A DNA stretch of 64,000 nucleotides from Paenibacillus allorhizosphaerae (GCF_910594985.1 NZ_CAJVCE010000024.1:1-64000); one strand, 5' to 3'; shown: positions 42,838 through 52,572, counted from the stretch's first letter. Numbers and translations are program-made. Notes: generated by a model not told the origin, from the sequence alone.

Positions 42838-45114
42838 TTATTCCATCGGGGAGTCCATCCGGGTTCTCATCATATCCCGGTATTTGCCGGGGGTAATATC
42901 TTTATATTTGCGAAAAATGCGGATGAAGCTGTTCTCATGCTGGTAACCGACCATGACCGCGATGTCCGATATGCGGGAATCCGTTTTGAGCAGCAGCTCG
43001 GCGGCCCGGTCCATACGCAGCTGGGTCAAGTAGTTGTAGATCGTCTCGCCCGTCTCCTGCTTGAACACTTGGCTGGCCAAGCTGCTGCTGATGCCGATGG
43101 AGTCGGCAATTTCGGGAATGCCGACCGGCTCGCCGAGATGCTGCTTCATATAATCGATCATGCGCTGGCACATGATGAAATCTTTGCTTTCGATTAGCCT
43201 GCGGTACCGCTCGACTAACGGTGCGATTCCCCGGTCCAGCTCCTGCCGCATGTCGTCCAGATGCAGCGTCTCGAACTGTTCATAGGCTGGCTCGGCCTCC
43301 CGCTCCTCCGCCGGACGAAGCTGACCGAGCCGCTCCACGGCATCCTGCAGGAAGGAAACGACGGCGGATGGATAGCCGTACTGCGCGCGCAAATGCCGGA
43401 AAATTCGATCCAGCGCCTCATTCGTCGCGGTTTCATCGCCCGCTTGAATGGCATTCACCATTTCTTCGAGCGTGTGCCCGTCCGGCAGCGGATCCTTCGC
43501 TTCGTGCTCGGATACTTTGTGGAATGGAATGACTTGGCCGTAGCCTTGATACATCCGGTAGGCAAGCGCATTCTCCGCTTCCAGCATCGCCTGCTTCAAC
43601 CGGTTCACATCCGGCTGAGGCGTGCTCACACCTGCAGAGACGCTGAACTTCAACAAATTAAACGCCACTTCGAGCGCTTCCGAGAGCTTTCGTTCCAAAG
43701 ACGCGCCGGGTTCGCGCGGCTGCAGCAGGACCGCGGTCTTGTCTTTGCCGAAATCGGCGCAGACGATGCGCCACTCGGGCTCGAACAGCTCGGCCATAAT
43801 ATTGGCGAGCGCGAATTTGAGCAGCGACCGGTCCGTGTCGGGATACGTCCTCGACCACGCTTCGTACCGGTCGATGGATACGATGGTAACCGATACCGGA
43901 GCATCGGACCAATCGCTGAAATACCGGTTCCATTTTTCCCGAATGTCCCGTTTGCCGGTCAAGTTCCCGGTATAGATGTCGTGAAGCAGCTTGGAAGAAG
44001 CTTCCGACATCGTCTCCCGGACTAGCCGGGACAAATGCGCGTGATTGCTGAGCAGCTCGTCGGTCAGCTTCTCCAGATCGATGCCGGCCGCGCCGCTCTC
44101 CTTCCGGTCGTAGGCGCTGAATAATTGCCGCAGACGCCGTACCGGGCGGAAGGCGACCGCATTGATATAGAAAATCGTCGCTCCGCCCAGCGCCAGTGCC
44201 GCTATCGATACGAGCAAGACGGTATCGCGGACCTTCTTGGATTTCGCCAGCAGACTATCCTGCACCACAATGGAAACATACTTCCAGCCGGTTACCGGCG
44301 ATTTCAATTGATTTACGAGCAGCTTGCGGTTCTGGTAGGTGATATCCCCGCTGTTGTCTTCCTTCAGCGCGGCAAGCGCCTGCCGAACCGCCTCCTGATC
44401 AAACTCATAGTTCGATACCGAATACAGCACCTCGTCGCGTTCATCCACGATATACCGCATTCTGTTCACGTTGTTAAGGCTGGGGTCGAGCCGGGCGAAC
44501 AGCTCTTCGTCCTTCAGATTGACGGCCACAATGCCTTTGAACTGGCCCTGAATGTTAATCTTTCGAAAGAGCGTCAAATCCGAGCCGCTCCGGCTGCCGC
44601 CTTCGGGTACTTTCCGCTTCTTGATCACTGTCATTTTGTCCCCGAACTCGTCCGCTACGCCGACCCAATCGGAATCGACGAACGTGAGCTTGCTGGAGCT
44701 GAAGCCTTGAGGAATGGCGACGAAGCTGCCTCTTTGCAGATCATATACGTAAATGCTCTTCACGTACTTGGAGTTTCCCACTAATGTCGTCAGCAGCTGA
44801 TACAGCTCCGAGATGTTGCTATACGAATTTTGGTTCTCACCCGTTAAAAATTGATACACGTTGGCATTCAGCGCGACCTGAATCGCAACCTGATCGCTCT
44901 CTTTGATCAATTCGTCGATGAAGCTCATATTCAGCTGAAGCATTTGGCGCTGAGGCTCGCTTAATTCCTCCTGCAGCACCGATTTGGAAGTATAGTAGGA
45001 AGTGAGGCTAACGGCCAAAATGATAAGGAAAACCGATAAGGTCAAAATCAAGACAAGCCGGATTTGCGTATGAGCCCAATTGTACTTAAGCCACTTCTTG
45101 AGGGATTGCATCAC
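42838..45114 (-). CDS. Membrane-anchored AraC-family regulator of the pectin cluster
   Basis: A 758-residue one-component regulator. One span lies near 18-42 (VLILTLSVFLIILAVSL), an outside sensor spans about 43-295, a second span lies near 297-322, then comes a linker with a GGDEF-like-positioned but unrecognised region. The C-terminal AraC domain (about 655-755) has EIADSIGISSSLASQVFKQE and SDIAVMVGYQHENSFIRIFR. The start is the GTG at 45114 (or the ATG at 45111) behind AAGGTGGG. It sits inside the cluster rather than divergent, so it may be raised along with its targets. It is the best candidate to bind the 40-bp element upstream of the importer and the pectate lyase. Confidence 0.87.
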   Translation of the reverse strand: MMQSLKKWLKYNWAHTQIRLVLILTLSVFLIILAVSLTSYYTSKSVLQEELSEPQRQMLQLNMSFIDELIKESDQVAIQVALNANVYQFLTGENQNSYSNISELYQLLTTLVGNSKYVKSIYVYDLQRGSFVAIPQGFSSSKLTFVDSDWVGVADEFGDKMTVIKKRKVPEGGSRSGSDLTLFRKINIQGQFKGIVAVNLKDEELFARLDPSLNNVNRMRYIVDERDEVLYSVSNYEFDQEAVRQALAALKEDNSGDITYQNRKLLVNQLKSPVTGWKYVSIVVQDSLLAKSKKVRDTVLLVSIAALALGGATIFYINAVAFRPVRRLRQLFSAYDRKESGAAGIDLEKLTDELLSNHAHLSRLVRETMSEASSKLLHDIYTGNLTGKRDIREKWNRYFSDWSDAPVSVTIVSIDRYEAWSRTYPDTDRSLLKFALANIMAELFEPEWRIVCADFGKDKTAVLLQPREPGASLERKLSEALEVAFNLLKFSVSAGVSTPQPDVNRLKQAMLEAENALAYRMYQGYGQVIPFHKVSEHEAKDPLPDGHTLEEMVNAIQAGDETATNEALDRIFRHLRAQYGYPSAVVSFLQDAVERLGQLRPAEEREAEPAYEQFETLHLDDMRQELDRGIAPLVERYRRLIESKDFIMCQRMIDYMKQHLGEPVGIPEIADSIGISSSLASQVFKQETGETIYNYLTQLRMDRAAELLLKTDSRISDIAVMVGYQHENSFIRIFRKYKDITPGKYRDMMRTRMDSPME

Positions 45115-45208
45115 GAATTCGTTCCCACCTTATGCCGGATATCTTCTTCATTATAACGCGATTCAGCCCCCAAGACACGCCTTGGCCCGCCCGGTCTTCC
45201 CTTTCGCT

Positions 45209-47386
45209 TCAGCCTTTCTCCGCCAGCTGCTCCTTCATGCGCTGCGTTTCGATACCCGCGAGCAGCACAATGCCGATCCCGTGCGTATCGTTGAGGTTCC
45301 AGCCCAAATCATGCTTGTAATAGGCATTGTTATACGACCAGCTGGAACCTTTGCACACGCCGTACAAATTGCCGCGCTTATCGATCGCCCGCTCGCATAA
45401 TCCTTCCCAGCCGTCCAGCGCCGCGCGGACATAAGGCTCCGGCTGCTCCAGCCAGCCATGCCGCACGCCAAGGGCGAAGCCGTACATAAACATCGAGGTG
45501 CACGAAGCTTCCTCGTAGGACTCGGGGTCGGTCAATACCTGATGCCACAGCCCATGCTCCCCCTGCAGCCTGCGGTACCCTTCCGCCAGCTCGCGGTAAA
45601 AGGCAAGCACCGCGGCATAGTCTGCGTGCTCCTTCGGAAGAACTTCCAGCAAAACGGCGAGCGAGAAGAAGACCCACCCGTTCCCTCTGCCCCATGTCGT
45701 CCCGGAGCGCTTGCCCTCGCTTACGTCAAAAACATGCGACATGATGCGCTGCTCCGGCATGAACAAATATTTCTGGTACAATAACAGCTGCCGCGCCGCT
45801 TCATCGATATAACGGCGATCGCCGGCAAGCTCGGCGTACCTGCATAAGAACGGCACGCTCATGTACATGTCGTCGCACCACATCGTGTTGTGCATGCTGG
45901 GCGACACGCCGATGCGTCGGTACAATGCGCCGTCATCCATACGGTCCTGCACGTTCATGATGTAATGGGCAATGTCGTCGAACACGGCCCGAGCCCCTCT
46001 TAACGGACGAAGCCGGTCCGCCAAAATCGCAAGCGCGCCGAACGAGCCGCAATCGTCCAAGCTGTCGATATGCGACAGCTGGTTATTCAAGCCGGCCGCG
46101 CCATAGCGCTCGCGATCCCATAACGAGTAAGCATACGTCGAGGTTGCGAACTCCGCATGCCGGGCGACATAGTCGGCCAAATCGCTCCGCTGCAATAAAC
46201 GGCTTGTCTCAAGCAGCCCGAACAAGGTGACACCCAGCGGATAGTTCCAGCGGCCGAACAGCTCGTTCTCCAGGAACGGGCGAACATTCGCGTCAGGCCG
46301 GTCCGTCGTCCAAAAGACGGAGCCCCCTGATCCCTCGGCAACCGAATCCAATGCGAGGTATGGCCACGCCCCTACATGGGCCCCGACGGGAAACGGTCCC
46401 AAGTAGAGCCAATGGCCGCCGTAACCGTGAATCCGGCGCGGGGCCGTCAGCTCCGCTCCCGGCGATACACGGCGGATTTGAAATCCCCAGCCCTGCTCTC
46501 CGGCGGCGCATTGGACGAGCAGATCCGAACAGCCGGGCGCCGCATCCCATTGGAAGGAAAAATCGCGGCGTTGCGGGACGGAATATACTTCCTTGCCTTC
46601 CATCAGAAATGACAGAGGGCCGTATGCGGTTCCTTCGATCGTTACCCGCTTGGCGGAAGCCGACGTGTTTGCTACGGCCGTCCACGCGTAAGCGGTTGAA
46701 CCCGGACCCGGACGATTGCCGTAGAGCTGATCCAGCCTACCGGCTTCCACGCCCGGCTCTTTCCGGGACGGAAACCATTCCGCGCCGGTCCCCTTCTCGG
46801 ACAGATCCGCCTCCGGGAACGGATTAAGCGAGTGAGTCAAAGGCGTCGTATAAATCCAGCCTTCCTCCCCTTCCCGTTCCGAAGAAGGGGCGAGGAAGTG
46901 ATACGGTTTATTTTTGCGGTTGCTTGTGCCGAATTCCGCTCCACAGCCGCCGCTCGCGTTTTTCCCCAGCTCGATGATGAAATGATTCCATCCTTGCACC
47001 AGAGCCAACTTCAGCTTTAACGGCGCGGCGCCCTCCGATTCTTCCTCCGGCGCGGAGCCGAAGCGCTTCTCCCCGTTGTGGTACAAGCGGACCGGGCCGA
47101 AGCTGCGCATCAGGAAAATGAAGTCCTGCGGCTCATCGATCCACAGCTTCGCCCAAGCATACACCCGCTCTCCTTCGTTCATCTCCGGGAACATCGAACC
47201 GACGGGAAATTGATACATATGATTGTCCAGCTTGCGAATCGGGCTCGTTCGCGTCACCCGGTATACGGGACCGTGAGGCGGATTCTCGCCGATATAACGC
47301 TGGGCCATGACCGCAAGCACATGCGGAATTTCGGTGCCGCCTGTCTGCGAAGCCATGCTTTCCACCGGATGAAAATAACGGCTCAC
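45209..47386 (-). CDS. Large GH105-type unsaturated uronyl hydrolase with N-terminal beta domains
   Basis: A 725-residue protein. The C-terminal half (about 370-725) is a GH88/GH105 barrel with MHNTMWCDDMYMSVPFLCRY carrying the catalytic Asp pair and TTWGRGNGWVFFSLAVLLE. The first about 360 residues look beta-rich (SPIRKLDNHMYQFP, RSFGPVRLYHNGE, GWNHFIIELG), as in carbohydrate-binding or sugar-positioning domains. No signal peptide. It should cut unsaturated uronyl ends of branched pectin fragments, a role complementary to the short GH105. The GTG start at 47386 overlaps the preceding oxidoreductase stop and follows AAAGGAGGACGAAAGCA. Confidence 0.85.
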   Translation of the reverse strand: MSRYFHPVESMASQTGGTEIPHVLAVMAQRYIGENPPHGPVYRVTRTSPIRKLDNHMYQFPVGSMFPEMNEGERVYAWAKLWIDEPQDFIFLMRSFGPVRLYHNGEKRFGSAPEEESEGAAPLKLKLALVQGWNHFIIELGKNASGGCGAEFGTSNRKNKPYHFLAPSSEREGEEGWIYTTPLTHSLNPFPEADLSEKGTGAEWFPSRKEPGVEAGRLDQLYGNRPGPGSTAYAWTAVANTSASAKRVTIEGTAYGPLSFLMEGKEVYSVPQRRDFSFQWDAAPGCSDLLVQCAAGEQGWGFQIRRVSPGAELTAPRRIHGYGGHWLYLGPFPVGAHVGAWPYLALDSVAEGSGGSVFWTTDRPDANVRPFLENELFGRWNYPLGVTLFGLLETSRLLQRSDLADYVARHAEFATSTYAYSLWDRERYGAAGLNNQLSHIDSLDDCGSFGALAILADRLRPLRGARAVFDDIAHYIMNVQDRMDDGALYRRIGVSPSMHNTMWCDDMYMSVPFLCRYAELAGDRRYIDEAARQLLLYQKYLFMPEQRIMSHVFDVSEGKRSGTTWGRGNGWVFFSLAVLLEVLPKEHADYAAVLAFYRELAEGYRRLQGEHGLWHQVLTDPESYEEASCTSMFMYGFALGVRHGWLEQPEPYVRAALDGWEGLCERAIDKRGNLYGVCKGSSWSYNNAYYKHDLGWNLNDTHGIGIVLLAGIETQRMKEQLAEKG

Positions 47387-48687
47387 TGCTTTCGTCCTCC
47401 TTTGCCTTCCAGCACTTCCTCAATCGTGACCGGACGATGATCCCGGACCGACCGCCAAACGGCTTCTCCCGTAGCTACGGAATAAGCGCCGTCTACGGCG
47501 CCCGATAGGATGCGGTATGGCCGTCCGGGGTCTTCGCCCATAAACAAGTCCTCCAGCAGCAGCGGGTCGCCGCCGCCGTGCCCGCCTTCGCGGTGGACCA
47601 CATGAATCGTTTCCTTGGAGCCGAAGAGCGGGAAATAGTCAATCGTCTGTACTGGCGTCGGGAACGGCGTTCTGCCCGGCATATGGTACTCGATCGTTTC
47701 CAGCCGGCCCTTCGTTCCGTTAATCGCCAGACGGTAACCCTCGTACGGCAGGGAAAAATTGACCGAATAGCTGAGCAGCGCGCCGCGGTCGTATTTGATC
47801 GAGGCGGCGTAAGTATCTTCGATATCGATTTGAGAATCGAAGATGCATCGGTCCGGCCGGTAATCGGAATAAGGGAATGATGATTTCACGGCATCAAGCG
47901 AGCCCAGATGATCGTCGGGGACGCGGATGCTTTTGCTGCGCGCGTTCCACCGCGAGTAATAGGCGCAATCGCGGGTATATTCGCAAGTACTGCAAAACCG
48001 GCCGTCTTCCTTCTTCGGATTTAATTCCCCCTCCGCGCCGTAATAATTTAGCGCGCCGTAGGCGAACACCTCCACTGGCTTCTGGCCGGTCCACCAGTTC
48101 ACCAAATCGAAATGATGGGTGCATTTGTGGATCGACAGGCCGCCGGACAGCTCTCGAACCCGGTTCCACCGCTTGAAATAGCTGGAGCCATGGTACGTGT
48201 CCAAATACCAGTTCAAATCAACCGACGTAATTCGGCCTAGCTTTCCTTCCAGCACGAGCTCCTTGATTCGGGTGTGAACCGGGGCATACCGGTAGTTGAA
48301 TGTGACGGTGACGGACCCTTTGCTTGCCTTCTCCGCTTCCATCACCCGCCGGCTGTCTTCGCCCGTCGTGACCATCGGCTTCTCGGTAATGACATCCAAA
48401 TCCCGCCGCAGCGCTGCGATCAAATATTGCGCATGCGTATCGTCGCGGCCCGCTACGATGACGACGTCCGGACGCGTTTCATCTACCATCCGGTCGAACT
48501 CCCGTTCATTGTAGGTTCGCACGTCCGTATGCTCGGGAAACCTTGTACGGTACAGGTCGAAGCGCATCGGATCGCGATCGAGCAGCCCTACAAGCTCGCA
48601 CGTGCCGGCGAATGTGGACAGGATCGGCTTGGCGAACATGCCGAGCGCCCTTCCGCTGACACCGCAGATCGCATATCGTTTTTTCAT
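47383..48687 (-). CDS. Gfo/Idh/MocA-family oxidoreductase
   Basis: A 434-residue NAD(P)-dependent sugar oxidoreductase. The Rossmann start is KKRYAICGVSGRALGMF, the EKPM motif follows DVIT, and the C-terminal sheet carries IHKCTHHFDLVNWWTG with the likely catalytic His. A Cys cluster (FCSTCEYTRDCAYY) may bind metal. Family members oxidise or reduce sugars, sugar acids or their derivatives. Placement inside the pectin cluster suggests action on a uronic acid or a branch sugar. The ATG at 48687 has AAAGGA nine bases upstream. It overlaps the GH105 start by 4 bp. Confidence 0.88.
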   Translation of the reverse strand: MKKRYAICGVSGRALGMFAKPILSTFAGTCELVGLLDRDPMRFDLYRTRFPEHTDVRTYNEREFDRMVDETRPDVVIVAGRDDTHAQYLIAALRRDLDVITEKPMVTTGEDSRRVMEAEKASKGSVTVTFNYRYAPVHTRIKELVLEGKLGRITSVDLNWYLDTYHGSSYFKRWNRVRELSGGLSIHKCTHHFDLVNWWTGQKPVEVFAYGALNYYGAEGELNPKKEDGRFCSTCEYTRDCAYYSRWNARSKSIRVPDDHLGSLDAVKSSFPYSDYRPDRCIFDSQIDIEDTYAASIKYDRGALLSYSVNFSLPYEGYRLAINGTKGRLETIEYHMPGRTPFPTPVQTIDYFPLFGSKETIHVVHREGGHGGGDPLLLEDLFMGEDPGRPYRILSGAVDGAYSVATGEAVWRSVRDHRPVTIEEVLEGKGGRKQ

Positions 48688-48795
48688 GTGTGACAATCCT
48701 TTCTTCCGCTCTTATCCGAATGGTCTTGCGAATGCACAGCAGGCGCCAGCGCCGAAGAGATGTTTACCGGCAGGTCGCCTGCTCGCTGTTTCCCG

Positions 48796-50340
48796 TTATT
48801 TTTTCACTTTGGCATACCAGTCTTGAACCCGCTTCGTCACCGTATCTCCTCCGGCCTTCTTCCAGCGGTCCACAAACTCGTCGAACTTCTCCAGCGGCCA
48901 CTCGCCGATCACGATTTTGGTCAAATATTCCTGGAACAGCTTATGCGATTGGATGTCCGGGAAGCCTTCGTACACGGTATTCGGCAGCCCGTCTCCCGCA
49001 ATGCGGCGAGCGTCGGCCGTGCTCACGGCGAACATGTCCTGAACCATCTTTTGCATGTTTTCCGGAATCGTTTCCTTGATCCGCTGATCCATGTCCGCCT
49101 TCGTCGTCAAATTGCGCATCCCGAGCGCGAGCGGACGGCTGTCCTCCGGCGGCAGCAGCACCTTCTTACCGTTCTCCACCTTGTGCTGCAGGCCCTCGAT
49201 CCCAAAACGCACGAATTCGTCGTTGTTCTGGTCGTAAAAGAAGTCGAGCAGCTTGAGCGATGCCTCGGCTTTGTTTTTGGCCGCCGCGGGAATCATCCAC
49301 TCCGGCTCGCCCATGCTTTTCTGTGTAACGAAGCCTTGGAAGCCTTCCGCCTTCGGCATCGGCATCCCTACGATATACGCGTCCGGCGCCGCTTTCAGTA
49401 TGGCCGTGTAGCGGTCGCGAACGTTGGCCGGGAGGTGATACCAGCTGCCAACCAGGTTGTTGTTGATTTTAGCCTGCCATACATCGCCCTTGTTCAGGAA
49501 CGTTTCGTTATCGAGCAGCTTCTCCTTATACAGGTCGCGAATATAGGCAATCGCCGCTTTCATATTCGGCGTTACGCCGGCATACTGAATTTTTCCGTCG
49601 TAAACATCCCACTCGGGGCTGCCTTCCCACATGGCGATGCCGTACATGCCGAAGAGATGATCCATCCATTTGCCGAATTCCCGTCCCGAAGTCGGCAGCT
49701 CGTCCTTCTTGCCGTTACCGTTCGGATCTTTGTCGCGGAACGCCCGCAGCACTTCCTTGTATTCCTCCGTCGTCTTCGGCATCGGAAGGCCTACCTTGTC
49801 CAGCCAATCTTTGCGAATCATCGGAGCCCGCTCGGGAACGAGGAACACTTTAGGCACGTAATAAATATGACCGTCCGGGGAGGCCGAGCGCACGACGTCC
49901 CAAGCTTCCTTCGGAATGTTCTTCCAGACGTTCGGCGCGTATTTCGGCAGCAAATCGTCCAACGGCAAGGCGCCGCCCTGCTTAATGAGCGTCTGCTCGA
50001 TGCCTCCGATCGGCCGAAGAATATCCGGCAGGTCGTCCGAGGCGATCAGCAGATTGAGGAATTCCGTCGGCTCCGAGCCCGGCGGCGTGGTGATCAGCTT
50101 ATACTCGACGCCGGTCTTCTCGGCGACATATTTGACATGCGCGTTATTGCTGTCCGGTATGGAACCGACGCCCATATGGCTTTTGAATACTTTGACCTGA
50201 ACGGGCTTGCCGTCCTGCGCTCCGCCGCCTGACGCGGAAGAGCCATCCTTTGAGTTGGTACAGCCGCTGAGAGCGGCCGTCGCGACAAGTGCGGCCAATG
50301 CCGACCATGTTGCCGTTTTCTTAAGCAGGCGTTTCGTCAT
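48796..50340 (-). CDS. Extracellular solute-binding lipoprotein, system 3 (pectin cluster)
   Basis: A 514-residue binding protein with a signal peptide ending LSGC (Cys27), thus a lipoprotein. It has the LplA-type calcium-loop-like DPNGNGKKDELP and APNVWKNIPKEAWD. The ATG at 50340 follows AAAAAGGGAGGAAGC; an upstream ATG ten codons earlier lacks a site. It follows its two permeases by 72 bp and precedes the oxidoreductase by about 110 bp. Genomic position makes oligogalacturonides or rhamnogalacturonan fragments the likely ligand (inference). Confidence 0.9.
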   Translation of the reverse strand: MTKRLLKKTATWSALAALVATAALSGCTNSKDGSSASGGGAQDGKPVQVKVFKSHMGVGSIPDSNNAHVKYVAEKTGVEYKLITTPPGSEPTEFLNLLIASDDLPDILRPIGGIEQTLIKQGGALPLDDLLPKYAPNVWKNIPKEAWDVVRSASPDGHIYYVPKVFLVPERAPMIRKDWLDKVGLPMPKTTEEYKEVLRAFRDKDPNGNGKKDELPTSGREFGKWMDHLFGMYGIAMWEGSPEWDVYDGKIQYAGVTPNMKAAIAYIRDLYKEKLLDNETFLNKGDVWQAKINNNLVGSWYHLPANVRDRYTAILKAAPDAYIVGMPMPKAEGFQGFVTQKSMGEPEWMIPAAAKNKAEASLKLLDFFYDQNNDEFVRFGIEGLQHKVENGKKVLLPPEDSRPLALGMRNLTTKADMDQRIKETIPENMQKMVQDMFAVSTADARRIAGDGLPNTVYEGFPDIQSHKLFQEYLTKIVIGEWPLEKFDEFVDRWKKAGGDTVTKRVQDWYAKVKK

Positions 50341-50412
50341 GCTTGCTTCCTCCCTTTTTTGTCTATCCACTATATATCAAGCCAAAAGATGAAGCTTAAT
50401 ATCGATCGCAAG

Positions 50413-51282
50413 TTACTCTTTGAGCGACCCCAGCATGGAGCCTTTGACAAAATATTTTTGCAAGTAAGGATAGACGATGACGATCGGAATCGTCGCGAAT
50501 AAAATGGTAGCCGCCTTGAGCGTCGTCGTATTGAAATCGTAATCACCCAAAACCAGGTTGACGGCGGCCAGCTCCTCCGGAGACGTCAGGTAAGCGCGAA
50601 GCTTCATTTGCAGCGGCCACAAATCCGGATTGCGAATGAACAAAACGGCGCGCTGAAACGTATTCCAATAGCCCACGGCGTAAAACAAGCTGACCGTCGC
50701 GAGCACCGGCTTGGACAACGGCAAATAGATGCGGAACAACACTCCGGCGTCGGTGCAGCCGTCGATGCGGGCCGAGTCGTACAGCTCCGCCGGCAGCCCC
50801 ATGAAGAACGTTCGGATAATAATCATGTTGAACGTCCCGATCAACCCGGGAATAATGAGCGACCAAAGCGAATTCATCATGCCCAACTCCCGTACCGTCA
50901 GGAAAAACGGAATGAGCGGCGCGTTGAAAATCATCGTCACGATAATGCCGAACATGATCGGCTTGCGCAGCATAAATTCCTTATGGGACAACGGGTAGGC
51001 CGTTAGCACCGAGAAGAGCATGCTCAAAAGCGTACCGATGACGGTGATATAAATCGTGACGCCGAAAGAGCCCCATAATCCTTTATTTTGCAAAATGTGT
51101 TCCCACGATCCCGTCGTAAACTCCACGGGAAGCAAAAATACCTGTTTCGAATCCGCGGCTACGGGCGAGCTTAACGATACGGCCAGCAGATTCAGCAAAG
51201 GTATCAGCATCGTTGCGGCCGCCGCCGCGAGCACCAAATAGTTGAATACTTGAAAACTTTTTTCACCCAAGGTTTGTTTCAT
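50413..51282 (-). CDS. Sugar ABC transporter permease, system 3 (LplC-like)
   Basis: A 289-residue permease with six predicted spans. The EAA-loop region reads ELYDSARIDGCTDAGV, and the protein ends KYFVKGSMLGSLKE. Its ATG at 51282 overlaps the stop of the LplB-like gene as TAATG, with CAGGGGTT eight bases upstream; an ATG at 51288 is too close to that site. Confidence 0.92.
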   Translation of the reverse strand: MKQTLGEKSFQVFNYLVLAAAAATMLIPLLNLLAVSLSSPVAADSKQVFLLPVEFTTGSWEHILQNKGLWGSFGVTIYITVIGTLLSMLFSVLTAYPLSHKEFMLRKPIMFGIIVTMIFNAPLIPFFLTVRELGMMNSLWSLIIPGLIGTFNMIIIRTFFMGLPAELYDSARIDGCTDAGVLFRIYLPLSKPVLATVSLFYAVGYWNTFQRAVLFIRNPDLWPLQMKLRAYLTSPEELAAVNLVLGDYDFNTTTLKAATILFATIPIVIVYPYLQKYFVKGSMLGSLKE

Positions 51283-52253
51283 TACCATAACCCCTGTTCT
51301 GTTTTTCGTGCCATGCGGTTAAAAATCCACAGTAACGCAAACCCGATGACGGATTGGAACAAGCCGATGGCGGTCGTTACGCTGTATTGCCCCTGCAGCA
51401 CCCCAGCCCTGTAAACGTATGTTTCGATGATGTCGCCTACGGAATAAGTCATCGGCGTTAACAGGTTATAGATCTGGTCGAAGCCAAGCTCCAGGAAGTT
51501 GCCGATGTTGAGCAGGAACAGGACGAGAATGGTTGGGAACATGACCGGAAGCGTGATGTTCATGGTCTGCTGCCAGCGGTTGGCTCCGTCCATGACCGCC
51601 GCTTCATACAAATTCGGATTGATGCCGGCGATTGCGGCAAGATAGATGATCGTTCCCCAGCCGACTTCCTTCCAGATCCCCGAGAGCACGACGATGGTGC
51701 GGAAATAGGCTTGCTGCTGCATGAACAGGATCGGCTCGAGACCGAACCACCCGCGGACGATATTGGCCACGCCTTGGGCGGACAAAAGTTCAAATACGAT
51801 GCCGCCGACGACAACCCAGGACAAAAAATGCGGCAAGTAAAACAAGCTTTGAATGACCCGTTTGGCCAGCATGAGGCGCAATTCGTTCAAGAGCAGCGCC
51901 AGCACGATCGGGGCCGGAAAGCCGAGGACCAGCTTATAAAAAGCGATGACCGCCGTATTTCTCAGCACGTTGTAGAAATCTTGATAAGTAAAAATAAATT
52001 TGAAGTTGTCCAATCCGACCCAGGGGCTGCCCGTTATTCCTTTAAAGATTTGATAGTTTTGAAAAGCGATGACGCTCCCCGCGAGCGGGATATACTTAAA
52101 TATAAGATAAAACAATAGTCCGGGAAGAACCATCACATACAATATCCAATGTTTTCTAACATTCGTCAGAAACAGGTTCAAATAAGAATGTGACTTCTCT
52201 GCCGACGCTTTGGTGGATCCAATCTTCTTATGGGAATATGCCTCTGCCACCAC
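51282..52253 (-). CDS. Sugar ABC transporter permease, system 3 (LplB-like)
   Basis: A permease of about 323 residues with six spans and the EAA loop YEAAVMDGANRWQQT; it ends KTEQGLW as LplB proteins often do. Three GTG codons stand in a row at 52256, 52253 and 52250, behind a strong GAAGGAGG; 52253 has the best spacing. The frame is open to 52352, but that stretch contains the promoter (-10 at 52282-52287) and so cannot be coding on this transcript. It is the first gene of a long colinear run to 38421. Confidence 0.9.
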   Translation of the reverse strand: MVAEAYSHKKIGSTKASAEKSHSYLNLFLTNVRKHWILYVMVLPGLLFYLIFKYIPLAGSVIAFQNYQIFKGITGSPWVGLDNFKFIFTYQDFYNVLRNTAVIAFYKLVLGFPAPIVLALLLNELRLMLAKRVIQSLFYLPHFLSWVVVGGIVFELLSAQGVANIVRGWFGLEPILFMQQQAYFRTIVVLSGIWKEVGWGTIIYLAAIAGINPNLYEAAVMDGANRWQQTMNITLPVMFPTILVLFLLNIGNFLELGFDQIYNLLTPMTYSVGDIIETYVYRAGVLQGQYSVTTAIGLFQSVIGFALLWIFNRMARKTEQGLW

Positions 52254-52281
52254 CACAAACCTCCTTCGTTTCGATACCGCC

Positions 52282-52350
52282 ATCATACTTGCTTGCGCTT
52301 CCATGGACAATCGTTCATTCCTCCAGCGGATGCACAAATCCGGGATTGCC
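52282..52350 (-). promoter_or_regulatory. Promoter and upstream activator-like element of importer operon 3
   Basis: On the minus strand TTGTCC (52305-52310), 17 bp, TATGAT (52282-52287). Directly upstream of the -35 box lies a 40-bp element (52311-52350) that also precedes the pectate lyase promoter, at the same distance, with 31 of 40 bases identical. Its core reads ATCCCGGATTTGTGCAT (52330-52346). Placement against the -35 is that of an AraC-type activator site. Confidence 0.65.
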
Positions 52351-52521
52351 AAACTTTGTCCGATTCGCGTGATTCGTTATGGAATGGTTGATGAGGAGAA
52401 TGCCGCAGCGGAGGGGATTCGGCGGTCTTTCACAGGGAAATGTCGCCCCATTGTGGCGAGACGGTTGGTTGCGTGTCGGATTGGTTGGTTGCTTTTTTGG
52501 GACAGGCCTGCAACATGTGAA

Positions 52522-52558
52522 GCGGCCGCTCCCCGGTTTGAGTACGGGAAGCAGCCAC
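52522..52558 (-). terminator. Weak terminator-like hairpin after the pectate lyase gene
   Basis: On the minus strand GTGGCTGCTTCCCGT pairs imperfectly with CCGGGGAGCGGCCGC. No T run follows, so it may only protect the RNA end. The rest of the 319-bp gap (52254-52572) carries the importer promoter and nothing else I recognise. Confidence 0.35.
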
Positions 52559-52572
52559 TGCTTGAGGCGGTA

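Noticed and set aside
48760-50232. A 490-codon plus-strand frame antisense to the third binding-protein gene
   Set aside because: Same reasoning: the shadow of a GC-rich gene with no motif, signal or ribosome site.
52254-52352. N-terminal extension of the third LplB-like permease
   Set aside because: The promoter -35 and -10 boxes and a strong ribosome site lie inside it, so translation must begin at the GTG near 52253.
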